Of a stretch of 37,893 bases of DNA, positions 8,035 to 16,383 are shown piece by piece. Numbering within the stretch: position 1 is the stretch's first letter; every line of letters starts with the position of its first letter. The notes under the pieces are model-generated. The model did no database searches. It had not been told where the DNA came from and was given only the letters and a program-made list of their open reading frames with translations. This stretch comes from JABCZZ01 sp964454545. Its GTDB lineage: Bacteria; Pseudomonadota; Alphaproteobacteria; Rickettsiales; JABCZZ01. The DNA is taken from positions 1-37,893 of the forward strand of contig CAYVTI010000023.1 of assembly GCA_964454545.1 (NCBI GenBank), in the 5' to 3' direction. Made by a program: the position numbers and the translations under genes.

Positions 8035-9006
8035 TTATTTATTGTTATCTTTCTGAACCTGCCGGTATTTCTTCACATTCGCGCTATGCTCCTCCGGCGT
8101 GCGGGCAAAATTGTGGCCGCCGGTGCCGGTTGCAACGAAATAAAGATCACCCGTCTGGGCAGGATGCAGGACGGCAAGAATGGAAGCTTTTCCCGGATTG
8201 GCAATCGGGGTCGGCGGCAGTCCCCTGGACTTATAGGTGTTGAACGGCGATTTTATCATCAGATCATCATACGTAAGTGGACGGGGAAGTTTGTATTTGC
8301 CGCCGGTTACGGCATAAGCCGTTGTCGGATCGGCCTGAAGCAGCATGCTTTTTCTCAGCCGGTTTATATATACCGAGGCCACGTGCTGGCGTTCCATTGC
8401 AAGCCCGGTTTCCTTTTCTACGATAGAAGCAAGTATCAAAGCCTGCTGCGGGGTCTCAAACGGGAGGTTCCCCTCGCGACCATCCCATGCTTCCTGCAAA
8501 GTCTTCTGCATGGCATGGCGCATGCGCTCAATCATGTCATTGCGCTTATCGTCACGGGAATAATTATAGGTCTGCGGGAGCAGCTCGCCTTCTTTCACAT
8601 CAAGCGTTATTTCACCAGCCAGCAGGTCGTCATTCTCAAGCATTTGCAAAATTTCCGAGGTCATCAACCCCTCTGGAACGGTAAAATGATGCACGACCGT
8701 CTTGCCAAACGCCAGCATATAGGCGACTTCCCTTTCCGAAATATGGGGAGGAAAGGCATATTCACCCGCTTTTATCCTTGAAGACTGGCCGCCAACAACC
8801 AAGGCTATCTTAAATACCAGCGGATGGCTGATAACGTGATTTTCCGCCAGCATATCGGCGATGGTTGTAAAATGAGTGCTGGGGGGGAAAACAATGGTAG
8901 TGGATTTTTCCAACGGGCCGGGGGTAAAAAAAGCAGCTATTTCCCAAAGGATAACCGCTATTATTACCGCAGACAGGGATAAGACCAGGTATAACGGCTT
9001 TTTCAT
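8035..9006 (-). CDS. mltG: Endolytic peptidoglycan transglycosylase MltG
   Basis: MltG cleaves nascent glycan strands at the inner membrane and sets glycan length. The 323-residue protein has one N-terminal membrane anchor (LYLVLSLSAVIIAVILWEIAAFF), a LysM-like region and the YceG catalytic domain. The signature ASIVEKETG carries the catalytic glutamate, followed by RxxVASVYINRLR and LQADPTTAYAV. C-terminal PTPIANPGKASI and LYFVA are also family-typical. tRNA-Ile and a palindromic element lie upstream on the same strand, so co-transcription is possible. Confidence 0.95.
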   Translation of the reverse strand: MKKPLYLVLSLSAVIIAVILWEIAAFFTPGPLEKSTTIVFPPSTHFTTIADMLAENHVISHPLVFKIALVVGGQSSRIKAGEYAFPPHISEREVAYMLAFGKTVVHHFTVPEGLMTSEILQMLENDDLLAGEITLDVKEGELLPQTYNYSRDDKRNDMIERMRHAMQKTLQEAWDGREGNLPFETPQQALILASIVEKETGLAMERQHVASVYINRLRKSMLLQADPTTAYAVTGGKYKLPRPLTYDDLMIKSPFNTYKSRGLPPTPIANPGKASILAVLHPAQTGDLYFVATGTGGHNFARTPEEHSANVKKYRQVQKDNNK

Positions 9007-9022
9007 ATGAGTTACCCAAATA

Positions 9023-9050
9023 GTCCGCCTTCGCTTCGTTCCGGCGAGAC
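9023..9050 (-). repeat. 28-bp palindromic element, copy 2 (tRNA-associated)
   Basis: In plus-strand sense the left arm is GTCCGCC (9023-9029) and the right arm GGCGAGAC (9043-9050), imperfectly complementary. Read on the minus strand, downstream of tRNA-Ile, it matches the 1255-1282 copy at the conserved CCGGA, GCG and AGG(C/T)GGAC positions and has the same length. Confidence 0.6.
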
Positions 9051-9122
9051 AGCCCTGCTCTAAATCTCGCTCCTCTCAACTCGCCTGAAGGCTCGCCGAG
9101 CCAAAGCTCGAAGAGCAAAGGC

Positions 9123-9199
<77 letters not shown>

Positions 9200-9291
9200 G
9201 TATGTCCAGCATACAAAGAGGGGTTTTTGTAAGAGCACAGATATCAAAAGTCAAATGCTTCTTTATTTACCGGAAATATACGGAAAAACGG

Positions 9292-9319
9292 TTGACAAGC
9301 GTCCGTATATTATTATATT
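9292..9319 (+). promoter_or_regulatory. Sigma-70-type promoter of rplU-rpmA
   Basis: A perfect TTGACA (9292-9297) and TATATT (9314-9319) are 16 bp apart, with transcription expected near 9326, about 20 nt before the rplU start. This suits a strongly expressed ribosomal-protein operon. Confidence 0.75.
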
Positions 9320-9347
9320 CGCCACTCCTAAATAAATGGAGATTGGT

Positions 9348-9647
9348 ATGTTTGCAGTCATCCGCACAGGCGGAAAGCAATACACTGTTGCGCCGGAAGA
9401 TGTGATTCTGGTGGAAAAACTGGCTGGCAAGGCTGGCGACAAAGTGGTCATAGACGAAGTGCTTGCCGTGGGCGATAAAATCGGCGCGCCTCTTTTGAAA
9501 GGCGCTTCCGTGAAAGCGGAAATCGTCGAGCAGGAGCGTGCTGACAAGGTTCTGATATTCAAGAAGAAGCGAAGACACAACTACCGCCGCAAAAACGGGC
9601 ATCGCCAGCACCTGACTGCTCTGAAAATCACTGAAGTAAAAGCATAA
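9348..9647 (+). CDS. rplU: 50S ribosomal protein bL21
   Basis: bL21 binds 23S rRNA with bL20 in the large subunit. From the ATG at 9348 it has 99 residues and starts with the canonical MFAVIRTGGKQYTV. The C-terminal part has the FKKKRRHNYRRKNGHRQ motif typical of bL21. I prefer 9348 over the in-frame ATG at 9336 because GGAG (9338-9341) is then correctly placed as Shine-Dalgarno. rpmA follows after 20 nt. Confidence 0.97.
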   Translation: MFAVIRTGGKQYTVAPEDVILVEKLAGKAGDKVVIDEVLAVGDKIGAPLLKGASVKAEIVEQERADKVLIFKKKRRHNYRRKNGHRQHLTALKITEVKA

Positions 9648-9667
9648 TTAGATAACGGAGTAAGACA

Positions 9668-9925
9668 ATGGCACATAAAAAAGCTGGCGGCAGTTCACGC
9701 AACGGACGCGATTCAGACGGTCGCAGACTGGGCGTAAAGCGCTATGAAGGTGAAATCGTGCTTTCCGGCAATATCCTTGTTCGCCAGCGCGGAACCAAAT
9801 TCTATCCCGGCAAGAATGTCGGCCTAGGCAAGGATCACACTTTGTTCGCGACCACGAACGGCACCGTAGAATTCCACCACAAATCCGGCAATAAGGTATT
9901 CGTTTCGGTAGAACCAGCCGCATAG
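9668..9925 (+). CDS. rpmA: 50S ribosomal protein bL27
   Basis: bL27 reaches with its N-terminus toward the peptidyl-transferase centre. The 85-residue protein starts MAHKKAGGSSRNGRDSDGRR, with the family's exposed basic tail and no cleavable Firmicutes-type extension. It continues with LGVKRYEGE, ILVRQRGTKFYPG and NVGLGKDHTLFA. It is the second gene of rplU-rpmA and has a GGAG Shine-Dalgarno. Confidence 0.98.
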   Translation: MAHKKAGGSSRNGRDSDGRRLGVKRYEGEIVLSGNILVRQRGTKFYPGKNVGLGKDHTLFATTNGTVEFHHKSGNKVFVSVEPAA

Positions 9926-9997
9926 CACTCTTGCGCTCCTGCCTGGTTGTTAATCATCCCTATACGCTCCTCCCTTAATCCAAAGGTTAATAAAAAC

Positions 9998-11011
9998 ATG
10001 GCAAAGCGAGCCCTCATTACTGGAATCACCGGGATGGTCGGCTCGCATCTTGCCGATTACCTGCTTGCGCATACCGACTGGGACATATACGGCCTCTGCC
10101 GCTGGCGCAGCCCTCTGGATAACATAGCCCATATCCTGCCGCAGATTAACCGCAAGGAACGCGTCCATATGGTGTATGGCGACCTGCGCGACAGCGATTC
10201 TATAAATGAAGCCGTGCGGGTTTCCATGCCTGATTACGTCTTCCACCTTGCCGCGCAGAGTTATCCTAAAACCAGCTTCACAGCCCCGCTAGACACCTAT
10301 GAAACCAATATACAGGGCACATCGCGGGTGCTGGAAGCGCTCAAGCAATATAAAAATGATGCTATCATTCATGTCTGCGCCTCTTCAGAAGTGTTCGGAC
10401 GTGTTCCCAAGGAGAAGCTTCCAATCAATGAAGAATGCACCTTCCACCCCGCCTCCCCTTACGCCATATCAAAAGTAGGCACGGATCTGGTCGGACGTTT
10501 CTATGCAGAAGCTTATAACATGACCGTCATGACCACACGCATGTTCACGCACACCGGGCCGCGCCGTGGCGACGTGTTCGCTGAATCGACGTTCGCAAAG
10601 CAGATCGCCATGATTGAGAACGGGCAGATTTCCCCGGTGATAAAAGTCGGCAATCTTGATTCCCTGCGCACCTTTGCCGATGTGCGCGATGCGGTACGAG
10701 CCTATTATATGCTGGTTACGGTTAAACCGATTGCAGGCGCTTATTATAATATTGGCGGAACTTATACCTCTACCGTGCGCGATATGCTTAATTATCTCAT
10801 TTCACTCTCACCCAAGGCAAAAGAGATAAAGATTGAAGTCGATCCGGAAAGGCTCCGCCCTATTGATGCCGACCTCCAGGTGCCGGATACCTCCAAATTC
10901 CATAAGCACAGCGGATGGAAACCGGAAATACCGTTTGAAAAAACCATGCAGGATCTGCTCGACTACTGGCGCGAGCGGGTAAAAAGCGGCGGGAATTTTT
11001 TGACGCGGTAA
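9998..11011 (+). CDS. GDP-mannose 4,6-dehydratase-like SDR-family enzyme
   Basis: A 337-residue extended short-chain dehydrogenase. The Rossmann NAD(P) motif is GITGMVG (residues 9-15), the catalytic region is SSEVFG (129-134) and YAISK gives Tyr155/Lys159. HTGPRRGD and the substrate-domain tail FEKTMQDLLDYWR fit GDP-mannose 4,6-dehydratases and GDP-6-deoxy-hexose reductases. It probably makes a GDP-6-deoxysugar for surface glycans; the exact product is uncertain. I start it at the ATG at 9998 because MAKRALITGITG is the expected N-terminus. The in-frame TTG at 9947 would add 17 atypical residues. It lies only 72 nt after rpmA and may share that transcript. Confidence 0.85.
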   Translation: MAKRALITGITGMVGSHLADYLLAHTDWDIYGLCRWRSPLDNIAHILPQINRKERVHMVYGDLRDSDSINEAVRVSMPDYVFHLAAQSYPKTSFTAPLDTYETNIQGTSRVLEALKQYKNDAIIHVCASSEVFGRVPKEKLPINEECTFHPASPYAISKVGTDLVGRFYAEAYNMTVMTTRMFTHTGPRRGDVFAESTFAKQIAMIENGQISPVIKVGNLDSLRTFADVRDAVRAYYMLVTVKPIAGAYYNIGGTYTSTVRDMLNYLISLSPKAKEIKIEVDPERLRPIDADLQVPDTSKFHKHSGWKPEIPFEKTMQDLLDYWRERVKSGGNFLTR

Positions 11012-11042
11012 TTTAACGGCAACGCCAACCTCCGCGGGAGGA

Positions 11043-11879
11043 TTAGCCCCTGCCACGACGACCACCATGACCACCCTTGGGACCGCCACTCTTGGGAGGG
11101 CCTTCATTGGGGCTGTCCCCCTCCCTCTTAGGACCGCCCTGCTCAGGAGGCGTAGTATCGCCTCCTGCATCTCTGAACCTTGCCCATTCTACAGCGTTAG
11201 CAAGACCGGGTTTTTCTTGCTGAAAAATAGTTTCTGCAACTTGTTTGGCCTGTTCTTCATCATTAAGGACTTGAGCAAGGGCCTTGAATCCATACTCCAA
11301 CCGCATGAGGTTTGAACCATAATCTTCTTTAATATTACTTACAAGTTTATACAATTCCGCGAATTTTCTTGCCAAAGGATCCTCTGTAACTCCTCCCATA
11401 ACAGCATATTCGGCAATAGTCTGGTGGACGCTTAACATTGTGAAATTGGCTGCGGCTCTATAAATATCTTTTTCCATGAATAGTGAAACCGGCAAGCGCG
11501 TGCCGTTACTAGCTTCTTCTGCCGCATTTATTATCCCAGACAATAATTTTATTACGTCAAAACCGTCTGGTAGCCTATCTTCGCTCAGGATAGTACGATT
11601 GTTGCGTAACGTTTCTATTTCTTGATTAGAAAATGTACTGTAAACTCTTAGAGCATTTCTTACATCTTTGATAAAAGCTCTGAAATCTTTCTGGAATCCA
11701 TCCTCACCGGGATGCGGTTCTTCGGGAAGGTATGGAGGGGGTGGTTCAGGTGGTGCAGAAGTAGGTGGCGGTGGTGGTTCAGAAGGAGGCTCTGTTAAAG
11801 GCCTTACTGCTTTAGCAATTTCTTCCTGCATTTTTTCCGGGAATGTGGGAGGGGGAGCGGGAGGAAGTTTTGTTGGCAT
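11043..11879 (-). CDS. Orphan proline-rich protein with Gly/Arg-rich tail
   Basis: I do not recognise this 278-residue protein. Residues 1-55 are strongly proline-rich with PPPP runs (for example PPSEPPPPPTSAPPEPPPPY). Residues ~60-235 look helical and globular (VRNALRVYSTFSNQEIETLRNN; YRAAANFTMLSVHQTIAEYA). The last ~35 residues are Gly/Lys/Arg-rich and end GGHGGRRGRG, like an RGG-type nucleic-acid-binding tail. There is no signal peptide or membrane helix. The start is supported by AAAGGA 6 nt upstream. It stands alone between an SDR gene and a divergent ABC-F gene. A protein-interaction or secreted-effector role is possible but unproven. Confidence 0.75.
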   Translation of the reverse strand: MPTKLPPAPPPTFPEKMQEEIAKAVRPLTEPPSEPPPPPTSAPPEPPPPYLPEEPHPGEDGFQKDFRAFIKDVRNALRVYSTFSNQEIETLRNNRTILSEDRLPDGFDVIKLLSGIINAAEEASNGTRLPVSLFMEKDIYRAAANFTMLSVHQTIAEYAVMGGVTEDPLARKFAELYKLVSNIKEDYGSNLMRLEYGFKALAQVLNDEEQAKQVAETIFQQEKPGLANAVEWARFRDAGGDTTPPEQGGPKREGDSPNEGPPKSGGPKGGHGGRRGRG

Positions 11880-11917
11880 ATCAATCCTTTGTTTTAATAA
11901 CAGTTAAATAAAATTGT

Positions 11918-11932
11918 TTAACAATTGGTTAA
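11918..11932. promoter_or_regulatory. TTAA-N7-TTAA box (CtrA-type match)
   Basis: TTAA CAATTGG TTAA matches the CtrA full-site consensus and lies between the divergent proline-rich and ABC-F genes. The stretch is AT-rich, so chance occurrence is realistic. Confidence 0.25.
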
Positions 11933-11978
11933 ATTTCACTACATACACTGTAATTTTTTGAGATAACCAAGTTATCCT

Positions 11979-13826
11979 ATGCTCGATCGTCTCCTTATAG
12001 GTCTTGAAGACATTCATCTCACATTCGGCGGTAAGCCGCTGTTTGAGGATTTGCGCATGCATATCGTGGAGAATGACAGGATATGCCTTGTCGGCAAGAA
12101 CGGAGCGGGCAAAACGACATTGATGCGGCTGATACTCGGCGAGCTGGAGCTGGACGGCGGCAAGCGTTTCGCCCTGCCCGGCATCACTATCGGCTATCTC
12201 GCGCAGAATGTTCCCTACCTGCCGGGTGATACGGTAAAACAATTTGTACTTTCCGGCCTTGCCGAAAAAGACAGAAGTGAAGACAAGCAACATCTTGCCG
12301 ATATTGTGATCGCGCCGCTGCAGATGGATCCGGATGCCTTTATGGGAACGTTATCGGGTGGTCAGCTGCGCCGCGCCGCACTTGCGCGGGCGCTTGTTTC
12401 AGAGCTGGATATTCTCCTGCTTGATGAGCCGACGAACCATCTTGACCTTACCGCCATTGAATGGCTGGAAGGGTATCTTTCCTCCTACAGAGGCGCGTTT
12501 GTATGCGTAAGCCATGATCGTACATTTCTTGCCAATATCTCGCGCAAGGTTTTCTGGATTGATAAAGGCGCTATCCGTGTATGCCCGCGCGGGTATAAAT
12601 ATTTCGACGAATGGGCGGAGCAGATTATCGAACAGGAAGCGCGTGAACTGCAGAACCTGCAGAAAAAACTGGTTGCGGAAGTCGACTGGACGCAGGGCGG
12701 CGTTACCGGGCGGCGCAAGCGCAACCAGAGAAGGCTTAATGAGTTGAAGCGCTTGCGCGAGAAGCTCAAGTCAGATAAGCAGGCATTCAACCAGCGCATG
12801 CGTAAAATCGAACTCGATACACTTATGCCGGTACAGGCCTCAAAAATTATCGCCGAATTCAAGCATGTCAGCAAATCGTTCAGCAATAGCGGTAAGGAAA
12901 TCCCCATACTCAGGGATTTCAGCCTGCGTATCATGCGCGGGGACAAAATTGGCATTTTAGGCAAGAATGGTTCGGGCAAATCTACATTCATAAAACTACT
13001 CACCGGTGAGATTGAACCGGATAAAGGCAGAATCTCTCGCGGCAAGACCATCGAGGTTTCCTATTTTGATCAATCAAGGAGCATGCTCGAACCCGACAAA
13101 ACCCTGTGGGACACGTTATGTCCCGACGGCGGGGATCAGGTGGGCATCGGCAGCGGCGGGAGCAGACGCCTCATCCATGTCTGCGGCTATCTTAAACTGT
13201 TCCTTTTCGATCCTAAAATAGCGCGTGACAAGGTCGCCACCCTTTCCGGAGGCCAGCAGAACAGGCTCTTGCTTGCGAAGCTGCTTTCCAATCCCGGCAA
13301 TGTGTTGATACTGGACGAGCCGACGAACGATCTGGACATGGATACGCTCGACATGCTGCAGGAAATACTGGCGGACTATGAAGGCACGCTTATCCTGGTG
13401 AGCCATGACCGCGATTTCCTTGACCGCACTGTCACCGAAGTCATCGCTTTCGAAGGTGACGGGATTGTGGAAGGATATCTGGGCGGATACAGCGACTACC
13501 AGGAAGCAAGGAGAAGAGAAGCTGGGAAGACGGGAAAGCAGGAAAATAAGAAGTTGGGAAATGCCCAGTTTCCCATACTTCCGTCTTCCCGGCTTCCAAC
13601 TGCCAGGTTATCTTTCAAATTCAAGTATGAGCTGGAGAAGCTGCCGGAGAAAATCGCCGCTCTGGAAGCAGAACTGGCCGGATTAAAGGAAAAGCTGATG
13701 GATAGTGACCTTTATAGCAATAATCCCGTAATTTTTGACGATATAACAAGGCGTTACAGCAAAGCGCAGCAGGAACTGACGGCAGCAGAAACCCGATGGC
13801 TGGAACTGACGGAAATGCAGGGCTGA
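11979..13826 (+). CDS. ABC-F family ATPase (Uup-like) with in-frame palindromic insert
   Basis: A 615-residue soluble tandem ABC protein with no membrane domain. ABC-F proteins act on ribosomes. The first ABC unit has GKNGAGKTT, LSGGQLRRAALARAL and LLLDEPTNHLDL. The second has GKNGSGKST, LSGGQQNRLLLAKLL and LILDEPTNDLD. A charged helical linker separates them (KKLVAEVDWTQGGVTGRRKRNQRRLNE), and the Uup-type C-terminal coiled coil is at ~565-610. Residues ~514-540, between the second ABC unit and the coiled coil, are encoded by a nested inverted repeat (13518-13596). They read EAGKTGKQENKKLGNAQ followed by FPILPSSRLP, unlike either flanking domain. The frame stays open. Uup is the best subfamily guess. 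Confidence 0.92.
   Translation: MLDRLLIGLEDIHLTFGGKPLFEDLRMHIVENDRICLVGKNGAGKTTLMRLILGELELDGGKRFALPGITIGYLAQNVPYLPGDTVKQFVLSGLAEKDRSEDKQHLADIVIAPLQMDPDAFMGTLSGGQLRRAALARALVSELDILLLDEPTNHLDLTAIEWLEGYLSSYRGAFVCVSHDRTFLANISRKVFWIDKGAIRVCPRGYKYFDEWAEQIIEQEARELQNLQKKLVAEVDWTQGGVTGRRKRNQRRLNELKRLREKLKSDKQAFNQRMRKIELDTLMPVQASKIIAEFKHVSKSFSNSGKEIPILRDFSLRIMRGDKIGILGKNGSGKSTFIKLLTGEIEPDKGRISRGKTIEVSYFDQSRSMLEPDKTLWDTLCPDGGDQVGIGSGGSRRLIHVCGYLKLFLFDPKIARDKVATLSGGQQNRLLLAKLLSNPGNVLILDEPTNDLDMDTLDMLQEILADYEGTLILVSHDRDFLDRTVTEVIAFEGDGIVEGYLGGYSDYQEARRREAGKTGKQENKKLGNAQFPILPSSRLPTARLSFKFKYELEKLPEKIAALEAELAGLKEKLMDSDLYSNNPVIFDDITRRYSKAQQELTAAETRWLELTEMQG
13518..13596. repeat. Nested palindromic element inside the ABC-F reading frame
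   Basis: The outer arms 13518-13533 (GAAGCTGGGAAGACGG) and 13581-13596 (CCGTCTTCCCGGCTTC) pair over 16 bp with one G-T. An inner hairpin pairs AAGTTGGGAAA (13551-13561) with TTTCCCATACTT (13569-13580). The whole 79-nt unit is open in the ABC-F frame and adds about 27 residues between conserved domains. This is how Rickettsia palindromic elements behave; family membership is not shown. Confidence 0.75.
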
Positions 13827-13857
13827 AGTAAATTCCAGCCTTATTCCCGAACTATGG

Positions 13858-13886
13858 TTGACAATCCTCCCAAGTAACATTATAAG
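13858..13886 (+). promoter_or_regulatory. Sigma-70-type promoter of rpmH-rnpA
   Basis: TTGACA (13858-13863) and TATAAG (13881-13886) have an ideal 17-bp spacer. The start site would fall near 13893, about 28 nt before the rpmH ATG. Confidence 0.8.
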
Positions 13887-13920
13887 TGCCTGCCTTAAGC
13901 CAGATTCTAGGAAAGATGTC

Positions 13921-14055
13921 ATGAAACGCACATATCAGCCAAGCAAGCTCATACGCAAGCGCCGTCACGGATTCCGTTCACGCATGGCGACCGTAGGCGG
14001 ACGCAAGGTTATTGCGGCGCGCCGTTCAAAGGGACGCAAGCGCCTGTCAGCATAA
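13921..14055 (+). CDS. rpmH: 50S ribosomal protein bL34
   Basis: The 44-residue, very basic protein MKRTYQPSKLIRKRRHGFRS continues RMATVGGRKVIAARRSKGRK and ends RLSA, a textbook bL34. The ATG at 13921 is set by homology; upstream in-frame codons are not conserved. rnpA follows after 15 nt, the near-universal rpmH-rnpA order. Confidence 0.98.
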   Translation: MKRTYQPSKLIRKRRHGFRSRMATVGGRKVIAARRSKGRKRLSA

Positions 14056-14070
14056 TCTGCTGCCCAACAT

Positions 14071-14442
14071 ATGCCGATCATCACTGTAATCAGAAAACGC
14101 TCGGATTTCCTCCTGGCGGCAGGGAGCGGCTTTAAGTTCGTAAAACCTAGCATCATCATTCAATCGCGCAAACGCGGCGATACGGAAATGCCGTCCGATG
14201 AGATACGTATCGGTTTTACGGCAACAAAGAGACTCGGCAATGCCGTCATACGCAACCGCGCCAAAAGAAGGATGCGCGCAGCGGCAGCGAAGCTTGTTCC
14301 CCAGTTTGGCCTCCCCGGATGCGACTACGTTTTCATAGGACGCGAACAAACCTATAAAGGTAAATTCAGTGCATTGCTGGGAGATGTGAAACACTCCCTG
14401 AAACGCCTCGCCGATCAAATGTCAGGGGTAAAAGCACAGTAA
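14071..14442 (+). CDS. rnpA: Ribonuclease P protein component
   Basis: RnpA helps the RNase P RNA bind pre-tRNA and remove 5' leaders. The 123-residue basic protein has the conserved IRKRSDFL start, GFTATKRLGNAVIRNRAKRR (the RNR motif of the family) and the C-terminal YVFIGREQTYKGKFSALLGD segment. No Shine-Dalgarno is obvious, so it may be translationally coupled to rpmH. The usual downstream genes yidD/yidC are absent; a convergent glycosyltransferase follows. Confidence 0.96.
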   Translation: MPIITVIRKRSDFLLAAGSGFKFVKPSIIIQSRKRGDTEMPSDEIRIGFTATKRLGNAVIRNRAKRRMRAAAAKLVPQFGLPGCDYVFIGREQTYKGKFSALLGDVKHSLKRLADQMSGVKAQ

Positions 14443-14472
14443 ATCAGTTCCGAGCGCATCCCTCAAATGTAT

Positions 14473-16185
14473 TCACTCTTCTTTCCTGCCTTGAGTTATA
14501 GGAGGAAGCGGTTCAACCTGCTTTTCCATTTCAGGATTCTCTTTAAGGCACTCATGAGCTTTGCCTGATGGCGACATTACCTGTTCGAAAAGATCTTTCT
14601 TTGACACGGTCAGCAATATAGTAGGATTGCTGAATATTTCCTCTGCCGTAAGATTGTCATGCGCGAAAGATGAAAAAGCGATTACAGCTTTATCCAGCTT
14701 GGCACATGCTATCAGAGATGCAACAGGATAAGCATGCATGAACACCAGCGTATTGATTCCGTCCAGCATTTTATTCTTACTGGCGCTTTCCATGGTACTG
14801 AAAAGGATATCCCTGGTGCGCATGCGGCGATAATAAGGATTAAACAGGAGATGAGTATTATAATAGGGGATCATAACAGCCATTGATTCTCCTGTAGAAG
14901 GATTATCGCCCAGAAAAGGATATATGTTTTTTATCCTGAAAGCTTCATCCCTTTCAGCCACTATGACCGTCTTATCATCAAGCGCGCTGAGATAATGGAT
15001 GAGGCTGTTTACATCCTGCGTTTTTGCTTCATATTCCGTAACATCGGAGAAACGCCTGCCCGGATCATAGGCCAGTATTCCCGCTATCAATAAGATGCAT
15101 GCAATGACATGCATCCAGGGTAGCGGATATATTTTTCCCAATTTGCTGCAGATGAATTCGCCACCACCAGCAATAATTACTCCAGCCAGTGGAATGACAA
15201 AAGGAATAAGCCAGAAATCATGCCTGGAACCAGTGGAAGAATAATGAATGGTTATAATGAGGATAACCGTTATGGCCACAGCAATACAGGTAAACGAAAA
15301 CAAAGAGTGCAAATAGCGGTTATGCATTTCCAGCGCCAATGGCAACAGTATTGCAACCAGATAGAGCGTCGCAGCGCAAGGAAAGAGATAACTTGACGCT
15401 GATAAGGGATAATACAAAGTCCTGTAGAGCATTACCGCCGGACTAAACGGGCAGCGGCTATAAGCATGGGAAAGGATCAGCGTATGGCACCACACACCAT
15501 AAGTGCATACTGCGATAGCCGCTATAGTAACGTTTACAATGATCCATTGCACTGCATGTGCTTTTCCCGCCGCCTTCATGCGCAGGCTCATCATTTCATA
15601 TACGACTATGGGAAGGACAAAGAATATGCAGAAAAAATGCGTCAGGCAGCCAAGTATCGCAAAGGCAGTATATAACAGGAGACTTCTGAAAGAATGGCTT
15701 ATGCTCCAGCAAAGATAATAATACAAGCCTGCGGAGAGAAGAAACAGAAGAATCGTATAGTTCCGGGCAACGTATGACTGAATAATACAGCCATAGCTGA
15801 AGGCAATAAGCGCTGCGCAGCACATCCCGGCGAATTCCCCGCCAAGCAACTTGCCTATACGGTAATAGAGCGGGATAAGCGCTATGCCGAACAGGAGGGA
15901 AAGGCTGCGCACAAACCATATTTCATCGGAAATCTTCATCCAGTAATAACGTATGATATGGCCAAGCGGCGGATGAGCCTCATAAAGGGAAAACTGCAAT
16001 ACCTGCTTAAGCGACTTTCCTCCTGAAATACCAACATGAAGCAATTCGTCTTCGCTATAGTGGTATTCATTAACCCCTTCTATACGCAGGTACGTCGCGA
16101 TAATGATAAGCATAATCATCCATACCCATATGAACTCTTTGGATATTGATGGATGATTTAAATCATTATCATTATGGTTCTGCAT
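14473..16185 (-). CDS. GT-C fold membrane glycosyltransferase (ArnT/PMT-like)
   Basis: A large polytopic inner-membrane protein, 570 residues from the ATG at 16185. A first helix (VWMIMLIIIATYLRI) is followed by a periplasmic loop with the acidic motif YSEDELLH and then HPPLGHIIRYYW, as in ArnT/PMT enzymes that use polyprenyl-phosphate sugars. About ten further hydrophobic segments follow (LLLYTAFAILGCLTHFFCIF; VILIITIHY), then a soluble C-terminal part of ~150 residues. A TTG at 16221 would add 12 residues; no clear Shine-Dalgarno supports either start. The acceptor is unknown. It sits where yidC would normally follow rnpA, on the opposite strand. Confidence 0.85.
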   Translation of the reverse strand: MQNHNDNDLNHPSISKEFIWVWMIMLIIIATYLRIEGVNEYHYSEDELLHVGISGGKSLKQVLQFSLYEAHPPLGHIIRYYWMKISDEIWFVRSLSLLFGIALIPLYYRIGKLLGGEFAGMCCAALIAFSYGCIIQSYVARNYTILLFLLSAGLYYYLCWSISHSFRSLLLYTAFAILGCLTHFFCIFFVLPIVVYEMMSLRMKAAGKAHAVQWIIVNVTIAAIAVCTYGVWCHTLILSHAYSRCPFSPAVMLYRTLYYPLSASSYLFPCAATLYLVAILLPLALEMHNRYLHSLFSFTCIAVAITVILIITIHYSSTGSRHDFWLIPFVIPLAGVIIAGGGEFICSKLGKIYPLPWMHVIACILLIAGILAYDPGRRFSDVTEYEAKTQDVNSLIHYLSALDDKTVIVAERDEAFRIKNIYPFLGDNPSTGESMAVMIPYYNTHLLFNPYYRRMRTRDILFSTMESASKNKMLDGINTLVFMHAYPVASLIACAKLDKAVIAFSSFAHDNLTAEEIFSNPTILLTVSKKDLFEQVMSPSGKAHECLKENPEMEKQVEPLPPITQGRKEE

Positions 16186-16224
16186 ACATTTCAAGCATAG
16201 CCATACGCTTTGGAAAAACAAACC

Positions 16225-16383
16225 ATGAAAGATAGTGAAATGATATCGTTGTGTTTAGGCACCGGCATCTTATTGCTTCTATATATCGCTTGCCTGCATG
16301 AACGTATTACGCCGCAGGTGACGGACAAATACCCCCCCCCCGCCGCAAGCAACGAGGTATTAAGCAGATATCACCCCGCATAA
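16225..16383 (+). CDS. Possible 52-residue single-pass membrane peptide with poly-C tract
   Basis: An ATG at 16225 opens a 53-codon frame beginning MKDSEMISLCLGTGILLLLY, with one plausible membrane helix (residues ~7-24) and a short tail HERITPQVTDKYPPPAASNE. Codons for YPPP fall in a run of ten cytosines (16332-16341). The stop is inside the loop of the hairpin at 16373-16402. There is only a weak GGA before the start and no homolog I recognise. It may be a real small protein or a chance frame. Confidence 0.3.
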   Translation: MKDSEMISLCLGTGILLLLYIACLHERITPQVTDKYPPPAASNEVLSRYHPA

